DNA of 64,000 bases from Chitinophagaceae bacterium (GCA_016721725.1 JADKHN010000002.1:62001-126000); one strand, 5' to 3'. Positions 1-9,201 are shown, numbered from the stretch's first letter. The notes: generated from the letters alone by a model not told the origin. Translations and numbers: made by a program.

Positions 1-960
1 CCTGCCCTCCTGTCTGAATTTGATTTTGTTGTCTGCGCCGTTCCGGGATTCATGGGATACCGTTCCCTGGAAGCGATCATCCGGTCGAAAAAGAATGTCG
101 TCGACATTTCCTTCTTCCCGGAGAACGCGCTGGAACTGGATGAACTGGCCAAACAGCATGGCGTCACGGCCATTGTCGATTGCGGGGTTGCACCGGGCAT
201 GAGCAACCTCATCCTGGGTTACCACAATGAACGGATGACCATCACCGATTTCGAATGCCTGGTGGGCGGGCTTCCCAAAAAAAGGGTGAAGCCTTTCGAA
301 TATAAGGCGCCTTTCTCCCCCATGGACGTACTGGAAGAATACACCCGGCCGGCCCGTTATATCGAGAATGGTTCGATCGTCACCAAACCGGCGATGAGTG
401 ACGCAGAACTGATCGATTTCGAACCCGTTGGCACACTCGAGTCATTCAATACCGATGGTCTTCGTTCCATCCTGTTCACCATGAGCCATATTCCCAACAT
501 GAAAGAGAAGACGCTCCGCTATCCGGGACATATTAGCCTGATGAAATCGATGATCGATGCCGGCTTCTTCAGCAAGGAACCGGTGAATTACCAGGGAAGG
601 CCGGTGATTCCCCTGGAGTTTTCTTCAAAGATCCTGTTTGATCAATGGAAACTGGGGGAAGACGAGGAGGAGTTCACCCTCATGCGCATCTCGCTCAGTG
701 ACGGCAATCAAATGATCCGGTACGAACTCTTTGATGAGAATGAAGCATCCAGTTCCACTTCTTCGATGAGCAGGACCACCGGCTATACCTGCACCGCGGC
801 ACTGAACCTGCTCATCGGCAACCTGTTCACGAAGAAAGGCGTATTCCCGCCTGAACTGGTAGGCTGTGATGAGACCTGTTTCCGTTTTATCCTGAATTAC
901 CTCGCCGAAAGAAATGTCCTGTACAAAATAACCACCCGGGCTGTAAACCCGGCCGGTTAG
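1..960 (+). CDS. Saccharopine dehydrogenase family protein (5' end outside window)
   Basis: The reading frame is open from base 1, so the N-terminal NAD(P)-binding part is cut off and about 319 residues are visible. The first visible residues (CAVPGFMGY, then VVDISFFPE and VDCGVAPGMSN) match the end of the Rossmann domain and the start of the catalytic domain of the saccharopine dehydrogenase / lysine 6-dehydrogenase family. Such enzymes oxidise or reduce amino-acid-derived imines in lysine metabolism, but the exact substrate cannot be read from this fragment. The stop at 958-960 is followed by a gap of about 80 bp with a promoter box for the next gene, so the two genes are probably separate units. 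Confidence 0.85.
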   Translation, partial: PALLSEFDFVVCAVPGFMGYRSLEAIIRSKKNVVDISFFPENALELDELAKQHGVTAIVDCGVAPGMSNLILGYHNERMTITDFECLVGGLPKKRVKPFEYKAPFSPMDVLEEYTRPARYIENGSIVTKPAMSDAELIDFEPVGTLESFNTDGLRSILFTMSHIPNMKEKTLRYPGHISLMKSMIDAGFFSKEPVNYQGRPVIPLEFSSKILFDQWKLGEDEEEFTLMRISLSDGNQMIRYELFDENEASSSTSSMSRTTGYTCTAALNLLIGNLFTKKGVFPPELVGCDETCFRFILNYLAERNVLYKITTRAVNPAG

Positions 961-1030
961 CGACGGGACTTTTTAACTAAAGAATTGCAATCTTTCAACC
1001 CAAAATCCATGGACAGCGGCAACACTTGCT

Positions 1031-1038
1031 TATTTTTG
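1031..1038 (+). promoter_or_regulatory. Bacteroidota -7 promoter box TATTTTTG
   Basis: TATTTTTG matches the TAnnTTTG -7 consensus of Bacteroidota primary promoters. It ends 5 bp before the ATG at 1044, so transcription would start at or next to the start codon. No clear -33 TTTG is seen. Confidence 0.5.
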
Positions 1039-1043
1039 CGTCT

Positions 1044-1862
1044 ATGATCACAACTAAAAAACTGAAGACTTATATACCGGTTCTGGTACTGGGATTGCTC
1101 AGCGCTTGCAATGGCAAGGAACCGGATAATGATCCCGGTGTTGTTCCCAAAGCGACACCGCTCATCAGTTACACCATCGTGGCCGAACATCCGCACGATA
1201 CCAGCGCTTATACCCAGGGATTGCAGTATGTGAACGGCAAGATGTATGAAGGCACCGGGGATTTCGCCTCCTCTTCCATAAGGATCACAGATTTCAAGAC
1301 AGGACAGGTTGAGAAGAAACACATGATGGGATCGGAAAACATTTTCGGGGAGGGGATCAATGTGTTCAAAGGTAAGATCTACCAGCTGACCTGGCAGAGT
1401 CATATCGTTTATGTTTACGATGCCGACAATATAGACAAGCCGGTAAAGACCTTTAACTGGCCTTATGAAGGCTGGGGCATCACCAATAACGGCACCGACC
1501 TGATCATCAGTGACGGCACGGCCAACCTCTACTTTGTGAATCCCGATGACTTCAAAGTGAAAAGCATACTGCAGGTGAAGGAAGATGCCGGACGGGTCGC
1601 CTACCTGAATGAACTGGAGTATATCGACGGTTATGTATACGCCAATGTTTACCAATCGGATTTCATCGTCAAGATCGATCCGTCCAGCGGTATGATCGTA
1701 GGCAAGATCGATCTTCCCGGTCTTGACCAGCAGTTCTTCAAGAACCAGATCGTTCCCGGGCGGACGGATGTTTTGAACGGCATCGCATACGACAGCGTCA
1801 GTAAAAGACTATTCATTACCGGCAAACGCTGGCCGAAATTGTTTGAGCTGAAGTTGAATTGA
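1044..1862 (+). CDS. Glutaminyl-peptide cyclotransferase (glutamine cyclotransferase), lipoprotein
   Basis: About 272 residues. The N-terminus MITTKKLKTY plus a hydrophobic stretch ending LLSAC is a lipoprotein signal peptide with a lipobox cysteine, so the protein is probably anchored in an outer or inner membrane leaflet. The rest is the five-bladed beta-propeller of the plant-type glutamine cyclotransferase family: HPHDTSAYTQGL near the start, GEGINVFKGKIYQLTW, GWGITNNGTDLIISDGT, and LNELEYIDGYVYANVY. The family converts N-terminal glutamine of peptides to pyroglutamate with release of ammonia. The ATG at 1044 is preferred over a TTG at 1026 because it gives a proper signal peptide and sits after the TATTTTTG box. 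The gene is convergent with the methyltransferase gene beyond the repeats. Confidence 0.88.
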   Translation: MITTKKLKTYIPVLVLGLLSACNGKEPDNDPGVVPKATPLISYTIVAEHPHDTSAYTQGLQYVNGKMYEGTGDFASSSIRITDFKTGQVEKKHMMGSENIFGEGINVFKGKIYQLTWQSHIVYVYDADNIDKPVKTFNWPYEGWGITNNGTDLIISDGTANLYFVNPDDFKVKSILQVKEDAGRVAYLNELEYIDGYVYANVYQSDFIVKIDPSSGMIVGKIDLPGLDQQFFKNQIVPGRTDVLNGIAYDSVSKRLFITGKRWPKLFELKLN

Positions 1863-1863
1863 C

Positions 1864-2060
1864 CCAGGTGTCAAGACGGTTCTAAACCGTCAGACACCTT
1901 ACCAATATACCCCTGGTCGGTGTCCTCACCGACCGGAATATCCAGGTGTCAAGACGGTTCCAAACCGTCAGACACCTTTCCCATATGCCCCCTGGTCGGT
2001 GTCCTCACCGACCGGAATATCCAGGCGTTAAGACGGTTCCGAACCTTCAGACACCTTTTG
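1864..2060. repeat. Tandem 78-79 bp double-palindrome repeat, about 2.5 copies
   Basis: Copies start at 1864, 1942 and 2021 (CCAGG followed by YGTYAAGACGG), spaced 78 and 79 bp; the third is truncated after its first palindrome. Each unit holds an imperfect hairpin, GGTGTCAAGACGGTT pairing with AACCGTCAGACACC, and a perfect one, GGTCGGTG-TCCT-CACCGACC. The array lies between two convergent genes and its last copy overlaps the 3' end of the methyltransferase gene. It resembles REP-type intergenic palindromes and may also act as a bidirectional transcription barrier. Confidence 0.85.
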
Positions 2061-2939
2061 AATGACATAGATCACCGAACTGCATTTTCTTACATCCACC
2101 ATTGCCTTTAGATTAGAGATCAGCCCCCTCCAACCCGCACCAAAAATATTCCCTTTCCCGTTCTTATATTTCTCACTCAGGAGGGCTACATAAAAGCTGT
2201 CGAACCACATCGGCTTGCAGGCAACCAGTTTCATTTGATGGAGAGAGAGCAGTTTCTCCATGCTTATGGGAGAAAAATGATACAGGTGCCGGGGCACATC
2301 ATAAGCGGCCCAGAATTCCTTGTATACCGACGCATCGTAGGAAGTAAAATTGGGAACGGCGATGAATAATCGGCCGTCCGGAGCCAGGAGCTTTGACAAT
2401 TGATCCAGGTAGGCATGAAGTTCATGAACATGCTCCAGCACATGCCACATTGTGATGGCCTGGAACGAAGCAGGCGCGAGGTTGAATAGGGTTTCCGGAG
2501 GCAATGGTTGCAATCCATACAGATCAGCGGCTTTCTTCCTGGCCTTCAGATCAGGTTCCAAACCGGTCACTTTCCAACCGGCCTCTTGCATGGTATTCAA
2601 AAAAGCCCCGGTACCACAACCTACATCGAGCAAGGCGCCCTTTTGCATTTTTGTTTCCCGGTTCACCAGGTTCCTCTTTGAAGCCAAAGTCCGTTTTCTT
2701 ACCCGGTGGTAGAGGTTATTGATGAACCCTTTGCTCGTATCACTGTGAGAGATATAATCTTCAGAAGCGTAGTACGCGCCGATCTCTTCCTGACCGGGAA
2801 CATCCTGGGTGAATCTTGCGGAACATTTATCGCAATGCCATATAACGAAATCCGATTGCGATACGGTATGGTCCTTCGCGGTAAGCTGGGGCCGGATGCT
2901 GGTACTATGACAAATGGGACAAGCGGTATAATGGACCAT
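2028..2939 (-). CDS. Class I SAM-dependent methyltransferase with N-terminal zinc-ribbon-like segment
   Basis: 303 residues. The first 40 residues have paired cysteines (ACPICHS and WHCDKCSARF), a zinc-ribbon-like arrangement common in glycan and natural-product methyltransferases. Motif I of the SAM fold is LLDVGCGTGAF, followed by VTGLEPD (motif II) and ITMWHVLEHVHE (motif IV), then a VPNFTSYDA segment. This is the UbiE/Bioc-like Methyltransf_11/23 type; the acceptor is unknown. ATG at 2939 is chosen because residues before it do not belong to the fold and the upstream gene ends at 2957, leaving 17 bp. The last residues (KVSEGSEPS) and the TAA are encoded by the third palindromic repeat copy, so the native C-terminus has been replaced or extended. 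Confidence 0.85.
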   Translation of the reverse strand: MVHYTACPICHSTSIRPQLTAKDHTVSQSDFVIWHCDKCSARFTQDVPGQEEIGAYYASEDYISHSDTSKGFINNLYHRVRKRTLASKRNLVNRETKMQKGALLDVGCGTGAFLNTMQEAGWKVTGLEPDLKARKKAADLYGLQPLPPETLFNLAPASFQAITMWHVLEHVHELHAYLDQLSKLLAPDGRLFIAVPNFTSYDASVYKEFWAAYDVPRHLYHFSPISMEKLLSLHQMKLVACKPMWFDSFYVALLSEKYKNGKGNIFGAGWRGLISNLKAMVDVRKCSSVIYVIQKVSEGSEPS

Positions 2940-2956
2940 GGTAGAATTCGGTTGCG

Positions 2957-3553
2957 TTAAATACTCATGGCATTCCCCACATGCGGGAAAGGTATACCAT
3001 AATAATAATAGGCGATAACAGCCATCCCCGCCAGGGCCAGAACAAGGGCCCATATCCACCAGCGTTCTCTGGCTACCGGTTTTTCACTGAAGTATTCGGC
3101 CATGACCACATTGGTGGTTTCCTTATCGCCAACCAGGATCTGGTGCGTGGCCTCGGGATGGATCACCCGGTTGGCCGTAACGGGTTGATCATATTCGGCA
3201 GGCAATGCTTCCGGTTGAAATCGGGTATTACCGGACTCATCTGTTTGAAAGACCCCCACTCCTTTCCAGGGAGCCAATCCGTTATCGGAGGCCATGGTTT
3301 TGATCCTCTGGCAGAATGCCTGGTATCTTTCCCCGGCTGAATCAACGGATGAGCCTGATCTGCGGGCGAGGTATTCAACCAGTTCGGAAGTATCCGTTTC
3401 GTTGCCGGAGAACTGAATGACCGGTGTCGGCGGATAGATCAGTTTATTGCTGAAATCGGTGATGGAGGCCGATGGATTGATGCTAAGCGTACCCAGTCCG
3501 GTCAATGGACATTTTTTTTTCAGAAAAAGATAAGAGGCAATGAGTTGTTCCAT
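2957..3553 (-). CDS. HU-CCDC81 domain membrane protein
   Basis: 198 residues. The N-terminal third (LFLKKKCPLTGLGTLSI, then LIYPPTPVIQF) matches the bacterial HU-CCDC81 type 1 domain, a divergent HU/IHF fold found in Bacteroidota proteins thought to act at the cell envelope or division apparatus. A single membrane segment near the C-terminus (WWIWALVLALAGMAVIAYYYYG) follows ARER, which suggests an N-terminus in the cytoplasm. There is no C-terminal SPOR domain, unlike many homologues, so this is a short version. It is the first gene of a two-gene unit with the methyltransferase 17 bp downstream and has a good promoter at 3589-3619. The role is inferred only from the domain. Confidence 0.7.
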   Translation of the reverse strand: MEQLIASYLFLKKKCPLTGLGTLSINPSASITDFSNKLIYPPTPVIQFSGNETDTSELVEYLARRSGSSVDSAGERYQAFCQRIKTMASDNGLAPWKGVGVFQTDESGNTRFQPEALPAEYDQPVTANRVIHPEATHQILVGDKETTNVVMAEYFSEKPVARERWWIWALVLALAGMAVIAYYYYGIPFPHVGNAMSI

Positions 3554-3588
3554 CGATCAGGTTGATTCAGCAGCTTTGGCCGGGTGAG

Positions 3589-3619
3589 CAAAGATAGTCC
3601 GTTGAAGGGTGCGACGCAA
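3589..3619 (-). promoter_or_regulatory. Bacteroidota-type promoter (TTG-N20-TATCTTTG)
   Basis: On the minus strand a TTG (3619-3617) is followed after 20 bp by TATCTTTG (3596-3589), matching the TTTG/TAnnTTTG architecture. It lies 35 bp before the HU-CCDC81 start codon at 3553. Confidence 0.6.
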
Positions 3620-3650
3620 CGATGCCCAATAGAAATTTTACCGCCGGGAC

Positions 3651-3681
3651 AAAAAAATACCGACCGGATCGCTCCAGTCGG
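3651..3681 (-). terminator. Rho-independent terminator after the beta-barrel protein gene
   Basis: Read on the minus strand, a stem of CCGACTGG with CCGGTCGG (one mismatch) is followed by a run of seven T. It lies 66 bp beyond the stop codon of the gene ending at 3747. Confidence 0.7.
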
Positions 3682-3746
3682 CATGTTTGTGCTTGTTGTA
3701 CCTAGAGATCGTTGATCCTGTCCATTGCCAGAGAGCAGGAAATATT

Positions 3747-5435
3747 TTAAAAATTAACTTTAACGCCACCCAGCAGGTTCAGTCCGTATACCGGGTAATT
3801 GTGCCAACGTTCGTATTTGTTGTTGAGGATATTGTTCACATCGATCCAGGCGCTGAAGGTTTTATTGATCTTGAATTCGGCGCCTGCGCTGAGGTCTGCC
3901 CCCGGTTTGAACAAGGAGGCCTTATTCCCCTTCTCCAGGTAATACCCGCCTCCAAAGGCATAGAAATCAGCCTTCAGTAAAATTTGTTTCATGGCCCACC
4001 AGCGGAGTGAGGCATTGAATTCAAGCGGGATGGTATTCCAGGCCCGGGCGTTGTTCTTCATCAGCGTATATCCATTCAGGGTGATCCCCGCGGTGGCCGT
4101 GAATTTTTCCTGGCTGATATAGCTGATATCGCCATGGACCCTCAGGTTGTTCACCCGGCTTTCATTGCTGATGACAAAGGCCTTGTTATCAGTGGCCGTA
4201 TCGTTGATGAGGAAGGGCAGGTTCTTGTAATTGACCAGTCCCACTTTGGCATTCAGGTTGAAATGCTTGGCCAGGGTGGCTTTAATGCCACCATAATACT
4301 CCGTCTCTGAAGTATTGAGCTGACTGGTCACCGGGGCCAGGTAAGGATTGATCGCCGACAAATTGCGGAACGTATTCTTGGTCACCCGGCCAACCCATCC
4401 CGCCTGGAACATGAAAACATTTTCCTTGATGCGGGCCTCCGCATATACATTCGGCAACCAGATGAACTTGCCGTTGTCCCAGGTGGGGATGATCCCGCCA
4501 TTGACACTCAGTGTCGGAGTGGAAAAGACCAGTGAAGGCGCGACCTGGATCACGGTATTGCTGAAGTTGACATTACCAGGGCTCAAATTCTTCGTGGCAT
4601 AGGATGTGAAATCGGCCCTTGCTTCCGCATTAAAAGCGAAGGCCTCGCCGAAACTTTTCGAAACCGGGGCGGTTACGACTACCGAGGTCTCCGACAGTTT
4701 ATTTCGCAGGTTGAACTGGCTGATCTGTATATGCGGATCATAACGGATGCCGTATTCACCGATCACCGTGTTGCGCAATCCGGCGCTGACGGAGAGATCG
4801 GTGTATTGCTGACGAACGCTGTCCTTGGTGTAATTGTGCAGGGTATGGTCATAGCCATAGAGATTGTAGTTATGCAGCCTGGCTTCAATGCCTCCGTAGA
4901 ATTCATTCTTCGCGCCGAAATAACTGCCCGCCGCCCTGAGGTTGACCTGGGTATAATCCTGGTATTTGATCTTGCCTTTTGATGAGATATAAGAACCATA
5001 GGCATTGAGCAGACTTTTCTTACCATCGCCGATACTCAGACCGAAACCAAGATAAGGCGTCGTCAGATTACCGAAACCGGCTTTGACGAAAATCCGCGAG
5101 CCCAGGTAAAGATTGGTATCCTGCTCCAGGTCGATCGCCTGTGATGCAACAGGCTGATAAGCGTAAAAAAGATTCTGAGCTGGCACTTTATACATCAGGT
5201 CGGGCTGCGTGGTATCCGGGTTAGCCGGCGAAGCCGAAAAATTGATCTTGACCGCATTGCGCAATACCGGCTTATAGGAAGAAGTGATATCAATCGTCGT
5301 TGTCTTCTTAAGGGTGTCTTTTTGCGCAAATCCGCTTTGGGGCAGGATGCAATAAGCAAACGACAACAGGCAAACACCTGCAATAACCCTGTATTTCCTG
5401 TTCATCGGGAATTCGTATTTTCTCTTGTACTTCAT
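3747..5435 (-). CDS. TonB-dependent-receptor-like outer membrane beta-barrel protein
   Basis: 562 residues with a signal peptide (cleavage expected after SGFAQ). The body is a series of alternating amphipathic strands with many aromatic and glycine residues, and it ends in WIDVNNILNNKYERWHNYP...VNF, the C-terminal barrel pattern of TonB-dependent receptors, with a terminal phenylalanine that suits BAM recognition. No plug domain or CarboxypepD-like N-terminal extension is seen, so it is probably a plugless porin-like barrel rather than a full receptor. It follows the TPR gene by 24 bp and is presumably cotranscribed with it, then terminated at 3651-3681. An internal ATG at 5405 gives a shorter, more typical signal peptide and may be the real start. 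The substrate is unknown. Confidence 0.7.
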   Translation of the reverse strand: MKYKRKYEFPMNRKYRVIAGVCLLSFAYCILPQSGFAQKDTLKKTTTIDITSSYKPVLRNAVKINFSASPANPDTTQPDLMYKVPAQNLFYAYQPVASQAIDLEQDTNLYLGSRIFVKAGFGNLTTPYLGFGLSIGDGKKSLLNAYGSYISSKGKIKYQDYTQVNLRAAGSYFGAKNEFYGGIEARLHNYNLYGYDHTLHNYTKDSVRQQYTDLSVSAGLRNTVIGEYGIRYDPHIQISQFNLRNKLSETSVVVTAPVSKSFGEAFAFNAEARADFTSYATKNLSPGNVNFSNTVIQVAPSLVFSTPTLSVNGGIIPTWDNGKFIWLPNVYAEARIKENVFMFQAGWVGRVTKNTFRNLSAINPYLAPVTSQLNTSETEYYGGIKATLAKHFNLNAKVGLVNYKNLPFLINDTATDNKAFVISNESRVNNLRVHGDISYISQEKFTATAGITLNGYTLMKNNARAWNTIPLEFNASLRWWAMKQILLKADFYAFGGGYYLEKGNKASLFKPGADLSAGAEFKINKTFSAWIDVNNILNNKYERWHNYPVYGLNLLGGVKVNF

Positions 5436-5459
5436 GCTGAATTTTTAATTTGAAAATTC

Positions 5460-8400
5460 TCAATTGACCTTCGAGGTCGCTTTCTCTTCTTCGATCGCCC
5501 GATCCAGTTTTTGCTGGGCTTCAGTCTTCAGTTCAGGGATCACCGCGTTGCGGGCCACACTTTCATACGTGGCCTTGGCATTGAAATAATCCTTCTGCTG
5601 CATGAAGATGTCGCCCAACAGGATATAGCTTTTGGTCACCCAATTATCGTAAGACCCGGTTTCCTTGATCACGGAGAGCGCGGTTTTTTCAGCGGCGGAA
5701 AGGTTGTTCAGTTCAAACTGACACCGGGCCATTTCATAACGGGCCTCTGCTCCCCAGGCCGTTTTATTGATGGCGGCGCAGGACCTGAAAGCGGCGATCG
5801 CTTCCGTACAATTGTTATTCACCTGCTGCGATTTGCCCAATACCAGGAAAGCAATCGACCGGTCGTCGGTGCTGATCCCCTTCTTGGTGAGCAGGGTCCT
5901 GGCCGCTTCGTTGGCCTGGGCATAATCTTTCAGCTGATAGAAACAGCGCACCAGTCCGCGAAGGGCTTCCAACTGGTTGTCCTGGCTGACAGACCCGCTG
6001 AGCAGCGACTGAAAATATTTTTTCGCATTGGCATAATCCTTCTGTTCAAAATAACAGATCCTGGCGGCTTCCATGGTCGCCCTTTCAAAATACCGGTTCA
6101 GGCCCCTGGCATTCACATAATCATATCCAGACAAGGCATTGGGATAATCCTTCGCCTTGTTATAGCATTCGGCCATAAAGAAGTGGGCTTCCAGTAAACG
6201 GGCTCCGTCCGGGAACCGGTTGATGTAATTGCCGAAGCCGGCGATCGCCGCGGTGCAGTCATTGGCCGCGTATTTTAATTCAGCGGAGATATAGGTGAGG
6301 GAATCAGCTTCTGAGACGGAGATGTTCTTCCCGTTCTGACGCATGAGTTCAACATAATCATTGGGCCTGCCCTCTTCCACGTAGATATTCTTCATATTCT
6401 CCAGGGCCTCATCCGCTTCAGCCGACTGCGGAAAGAGTTTGATCAGTGACTGGTAATATTTCAGCGCTTCCGCATTGCGGTTGGTATTATAATAACAAAG
6501 TCCCAGTTTAAGATAAGCCGAAGCTTTTAAACCGCCTCCATCGGACAGGCCGAGGATATTGTTGAGGAAAGGAATCGCCTCATTGAATTTCTCTTCGGCC
6601 ATATAGGTATTGGCGATCTCCATGGTCACATCAGGCACCATGCTGCTTTTCGGATATTGCCTGACCAGGCTGTTGAGTATCCTGATCTTCTCGTCCGCGC
6701 TCTTGATGCCGGCGATCATGGCTTTTTGAAACAAGGCGTAATCACTTTGAGGCAGGGCATTGTTAAGGACATTGTCGTACATGTTGCCGGCCCTGGCGAA
6801 ATCGCGGTTCATGAAATAACAGTCGGCGCTCCTGACATAGGCGTCCTGGTCCATTGCAGACGAAGTAGGGGTAACGGATCGCGTGATCTGCTCAAAGAAT
6901 CCCAGCGCCTTTGCATAATGTTCTTTTTGCAGCCAGCTGTAACCGAGATTGTATTTAGCGGCCATGGGGGTGGCCTCACCCAATGCAGGCATATTGGCCT
7001 GAAGGAAGGCGGTCAGGTACCGTATGGCGGCGTCATATTCTTTCTGGCGGTAAGCGATCTCCCCTTTCCAGAATGTACCGTAGGGCGTAACCGGTGAAGC
7101 CGGCAGCAAGAGCAATTTGTTCAGCAATTCATCCGCCCGACTGAGTTGCTGGTCATTGATCAGTTCCACCGCCCTTCCGTAAAGTATGCGGGGATAGATG
7201 GCCTGCATGGCCGGTGTGGGTTTGCTGAATGACTCGTATAATTGCAGCGCATCAGCGAAGTTGCTGGTATTGGCGAGCAGGCTGACGAGGATCTCTTTAG
7301 CCTCCGTATCGTATTCGCTGCCGGGATAATCCGACAAGTATTTTTTCATCTCACTGAGTGCGATATCCTGGAAACCCAGTTCATAGGATAATTTGGCGTA
7401 GGTAAAGCGGGAAACCTGTTGCTGCTTCTTATTGGAATTGTTATAAGCGCAAAACTGAAAAGCGTTCCGGGCATTGGCCTTCTGGTTGGTCCGCAGGTAG
7501 CAGTCGCCCAGCAGGTACATGCTGTTCTGCCCCATGGAATCGGTCTCATTGCTCAATTGTTTGAAACCTTCAATGGCCTTGTTCAGCTGTTCCGCTTCAT
7601 AATAACAATAGCTCAGTTCATATAAGACCTCCTTGCTCACTTTTTCGGAGCCGTTCACGTATTCTTCGAGCCGGGGCAACGCTTTCGCGTAGTTCTTCTT
7701 CTCAAAATGCAATTGACCCACCAGGAGGTTAAGCTGTTTCCGGTTCAGCAGGTCCTCCCCCCTCGCCAAAACGGTTTCCCCGTAACGCAGTGCCTCGTCC
7801 TTCTTACCCTGGAAATAATAGATCTCGGCGATATAATAAGGCACCACTTCCTTGTATTCCTCCTGGGTAGCCGCCAGTTTGAGCGCCCTTAAAGCTTCGG
7901 CATACTCCCGGTCGGAAAAACAGAGATACCCGTAATAATAGTTGGCGGGATAGAAGTATTTGCTGTCGTCGAGCTGGGCGATCTCACTGAATAGCGGTTT
8001 GGCCAGTTGATATTGTTTCAGGCTGAAGTAGGAATAGGCTTTTTCAAATTTCGCATCCGCCACCTGCTCGTTACTGAGATTCTCAATACCGGCCCGCTCG
8101 TAATAATCGATGGCGCTGCTGAAATCCTCTTTGCTGAAATAATACCGGGCCAGGTGATAACTCAGTAATTGGCGCCGGGGCTCATTGGCCACTACATGGA
8201 TATAATGGCGGGCATCTGTTTCAGCGACCGGCAATTTCAATTTCAACTGGCAAGCGATGAAAAAATAGTCGATGTCCTCATTGAGATAGGCATGGTCGCT
8301 GGCAGTTGACGCGGGATAGGTTTCCCGTAGAGAACTCAGTAAGGGATAAGCCAGTGCGTATTGTTCCTGAACGAACAGGTCTTTGGCCTCTTTGAATTTG

Positions 8401-8513
8401 CGTTCGTTATCCGTGACAGGTTGTGTGGGCTGAGAGAAAACAGGCCCGCAGAAAAATAAAACCAGGAGGACTGTGGTGATTCTTTTGCTGTTCATCTTGA
8501 ATTTGGCTTTCAT
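5460..8513 (-). CDS. Large periplasmic tetratricopeptide-repeat protein
   Basis: 1017 residues. A signal peptide (MNSKRITTVLLVLFFCGPVFS, starting at the internal ATG at 8495) is followed almost entirely by TPR helices; recurrent A/Y pairs such as SYCYYEAEQLNKAIEGF, AEIYYFQGKKDEALRYG and GLCYYNTNRNAEALKYY are visible throughout, with twenty or more units. TPR solenoids act as protein-protein scaffolds, here in the periplasm or on the outer membrane inner face. Its partner may be the beta-barrel protein encoded 24 bp downstream. This TPR plus barrel pair is a common arrangement in Bacteroidota, but no specific function is evident. ATG 8513 or 8495 are both possible starts; the second gives a standard signal peptide. 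Confidence 0.8.
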   Translation of the reverse strand: MKAKFKMNSKRITTVLLVLFFCGPVFSQPTQPVTDNERKFKEAKDLFVQEQYALAYPLLSSLRETYPASTASDHAYLNEDIDYFFIACQLKLKLPVAETDARHYIHVVANEPRRQLLSYHLARYYFSKEDFSSAIDYYERAGIENLSNEQVADAKFEKAYSYFSLKQYQLAKPLFSEIAQLDDSKYFYPANYYYGYLCFSDREYAEALRALKLAATQEEYKEVVPYYIAEIYYFQGKKDEALRYGETVLARGEDLLNRKQLNLLVGQLHFEKKNYAKALPRLEEYVNGSEKVSKEVLYELSYCYYEAEQLNKAIEGFKQLSNETDSMGQNSMYLLGDCYLRTNQKANARNAFQFCAYNNSNKKQQQVSRFTYAKLSYELGFQDIALSEMKKYLSDYPGSEYDTEAKEILVSLLANTSNFADALQLYESFSKPTPAMQAIYPRILYGRAVELINDQQLSRADELLNKLLLLPASPVTPYGTFWKGEIAYRQKEYDAAIRYLTAFLQANMPALGEATPMAAKYNLGYSWLQKEHYAKALGFFEQITRSVTPTSSAMDQDAYVRSADCYFMNRDFARAGNMYDNVLNNALPQSDYALFQKAMIAGIKSADEKIRILNSLVRQYPKSSMVPDVTMEIANTYMAEEKFNEAIPFLNNILGLSDGGGLKASAYLKLGLCYYNTNRNAEALKYYQSLIKLFPQSAEADEALENMKNIYVEEGRPNDYVELMRQNGKNISVSEADSLTYISAELKYAANDCTAAIAGFGNYINRFPDGARLLEAHFFMAECYNKAKDYPNALSGYDYVNARGLNRYFERATMEAARICYFEQKDYANAKKYFQSLLSGSVSQDNQLEALRGLVRCFYQLKDYAQANEAARTLLTKKGISTDDRSIAFLVLGKSQQVNNNCTEAIAAFRSCAAINKTAWGAEARYEMARCQFELNNLSAAEKTALSVIKETGSYDNWVTKSYILLGDIFMQQKDYFNAKATYESVARNAVIPELKTEAQQKLDRAIEEEKATSKVN

Positions 8514-8660
8514 GTTTAGGGGTCTGTACTTGCGTTATGCCTTTCTATGCAAACACCGTTCCAAACCGATTGTGCATAAGTGGATATCCGCTGTAAACAA
8601 AACGAATGTATTTTTACAATGCTGTTAATAAAATGATAAAGAAATTGTAAACACCTACGA

Positions 8661-9068
8661 ATGAAAAAGATCTTTTCCGCAAAGTATTCGGCAGGAGCCT
8701 TCAATGCAGCTATGCTGCTGTTGCGTCTTGGGGTTGGTATCATGATGATGGAACATGGCTACCAGAAGCTCGTGCATTTTGGAGAGTACCAGCAAAAGTT
8801 TATGAATTTTTTAGGATTAGGAAGTACCTTTTCCCTGGCCCTCGTGGTATTCGCGGAGTTCTTTTGTTCCCTGTTCCTCATCCTGGGTCTTTTCACCCGG
8901 CTGGCGGCGATCCCGCTGATCGTCGTTTGTTGCGTGATCATTTTCAAGGTGAATCACGGGCAGTTTTTCGGCGACGCTGAAACCGCGGTCATCTACCTGT
9001 CGGCTTATCTTGCCCTTTTACTGGTTGGACCCGGAAGGGTGAGTGTGGACAGTATGATCGGGAAGTGA
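8661..9068 (+). CDS. DoxX family membrane protein
   Basis: 135 residues with four predicted membrane helices: AAMLLLRLGVGIMMMEHG, TFSLALVVFAEFFCSLFLILG, LAAIPLIVVCCVIIF and VIYLSAYLALLLVGPG. The MMEHGYQKL segment and the FAEF motif at the start of helix two are characteristic of DoxX proteins. The family is linked to quinol or sulfur redox chemistry and oxidative stress responses, though most members have no defined reaction. It is transcribed away from the TPR gene and followed by a heptamer array 7 bp after its stop. Confidence 0.85.
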   Translation: MKKIFSAKYSAGAFNAAMLLLRLGVGIMMMEHGYQKLVHFGEYQQKFMNFLGLGSTFSLALVVFAEFFCSLFLILGLFTRLAAIPLIVVCCVIIFKVNHGQFFGDAETAVIYLSAYLALLLVGPGRVSVDSMIGK

Positions 9069-9074
9069 TGAATT

Positions 9075-9109
9075 GGCAGTTGGCAGTAGGCAGTTTGCAG
9101 ATGAAGAGT
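9075..9109 (+). repeat. Heptamer array GGCAGTT-type
   Basis: Four to five 7-bp units in register: GGCAGTT, GGCAGTA, GGCAGTT, TGCAGAT, GAAGAGT. It starts 7 bp after the DoxX stop codon. Confidence 0.7.
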
Positions 9110-9201
9110 ATGATTATTTATAACAGTATTATGCCTGACGATTAATGTCATTGAAAGAGATCACTTTCTTATAATCAAATTATCTTTTCCCCAAACGACG
9201 T

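Noticed and set aside
957..1655. 232-codon minus-strand frame opposite the cyclotransferase gene
   Set aside because: Antisense to conserved propeller strands; residue pattern is that of a shadow frame.
1864..2060. CRISPR array of 78-bp units
   Set aside because: Between the palindromes the DNA is repeated too, so there are no unique spacers.
8516..8743. 75-codon minus-strand frame upstream of the TPR gene
   Set aside because: It overlaps the DoxX start antisense and has no supporting features.
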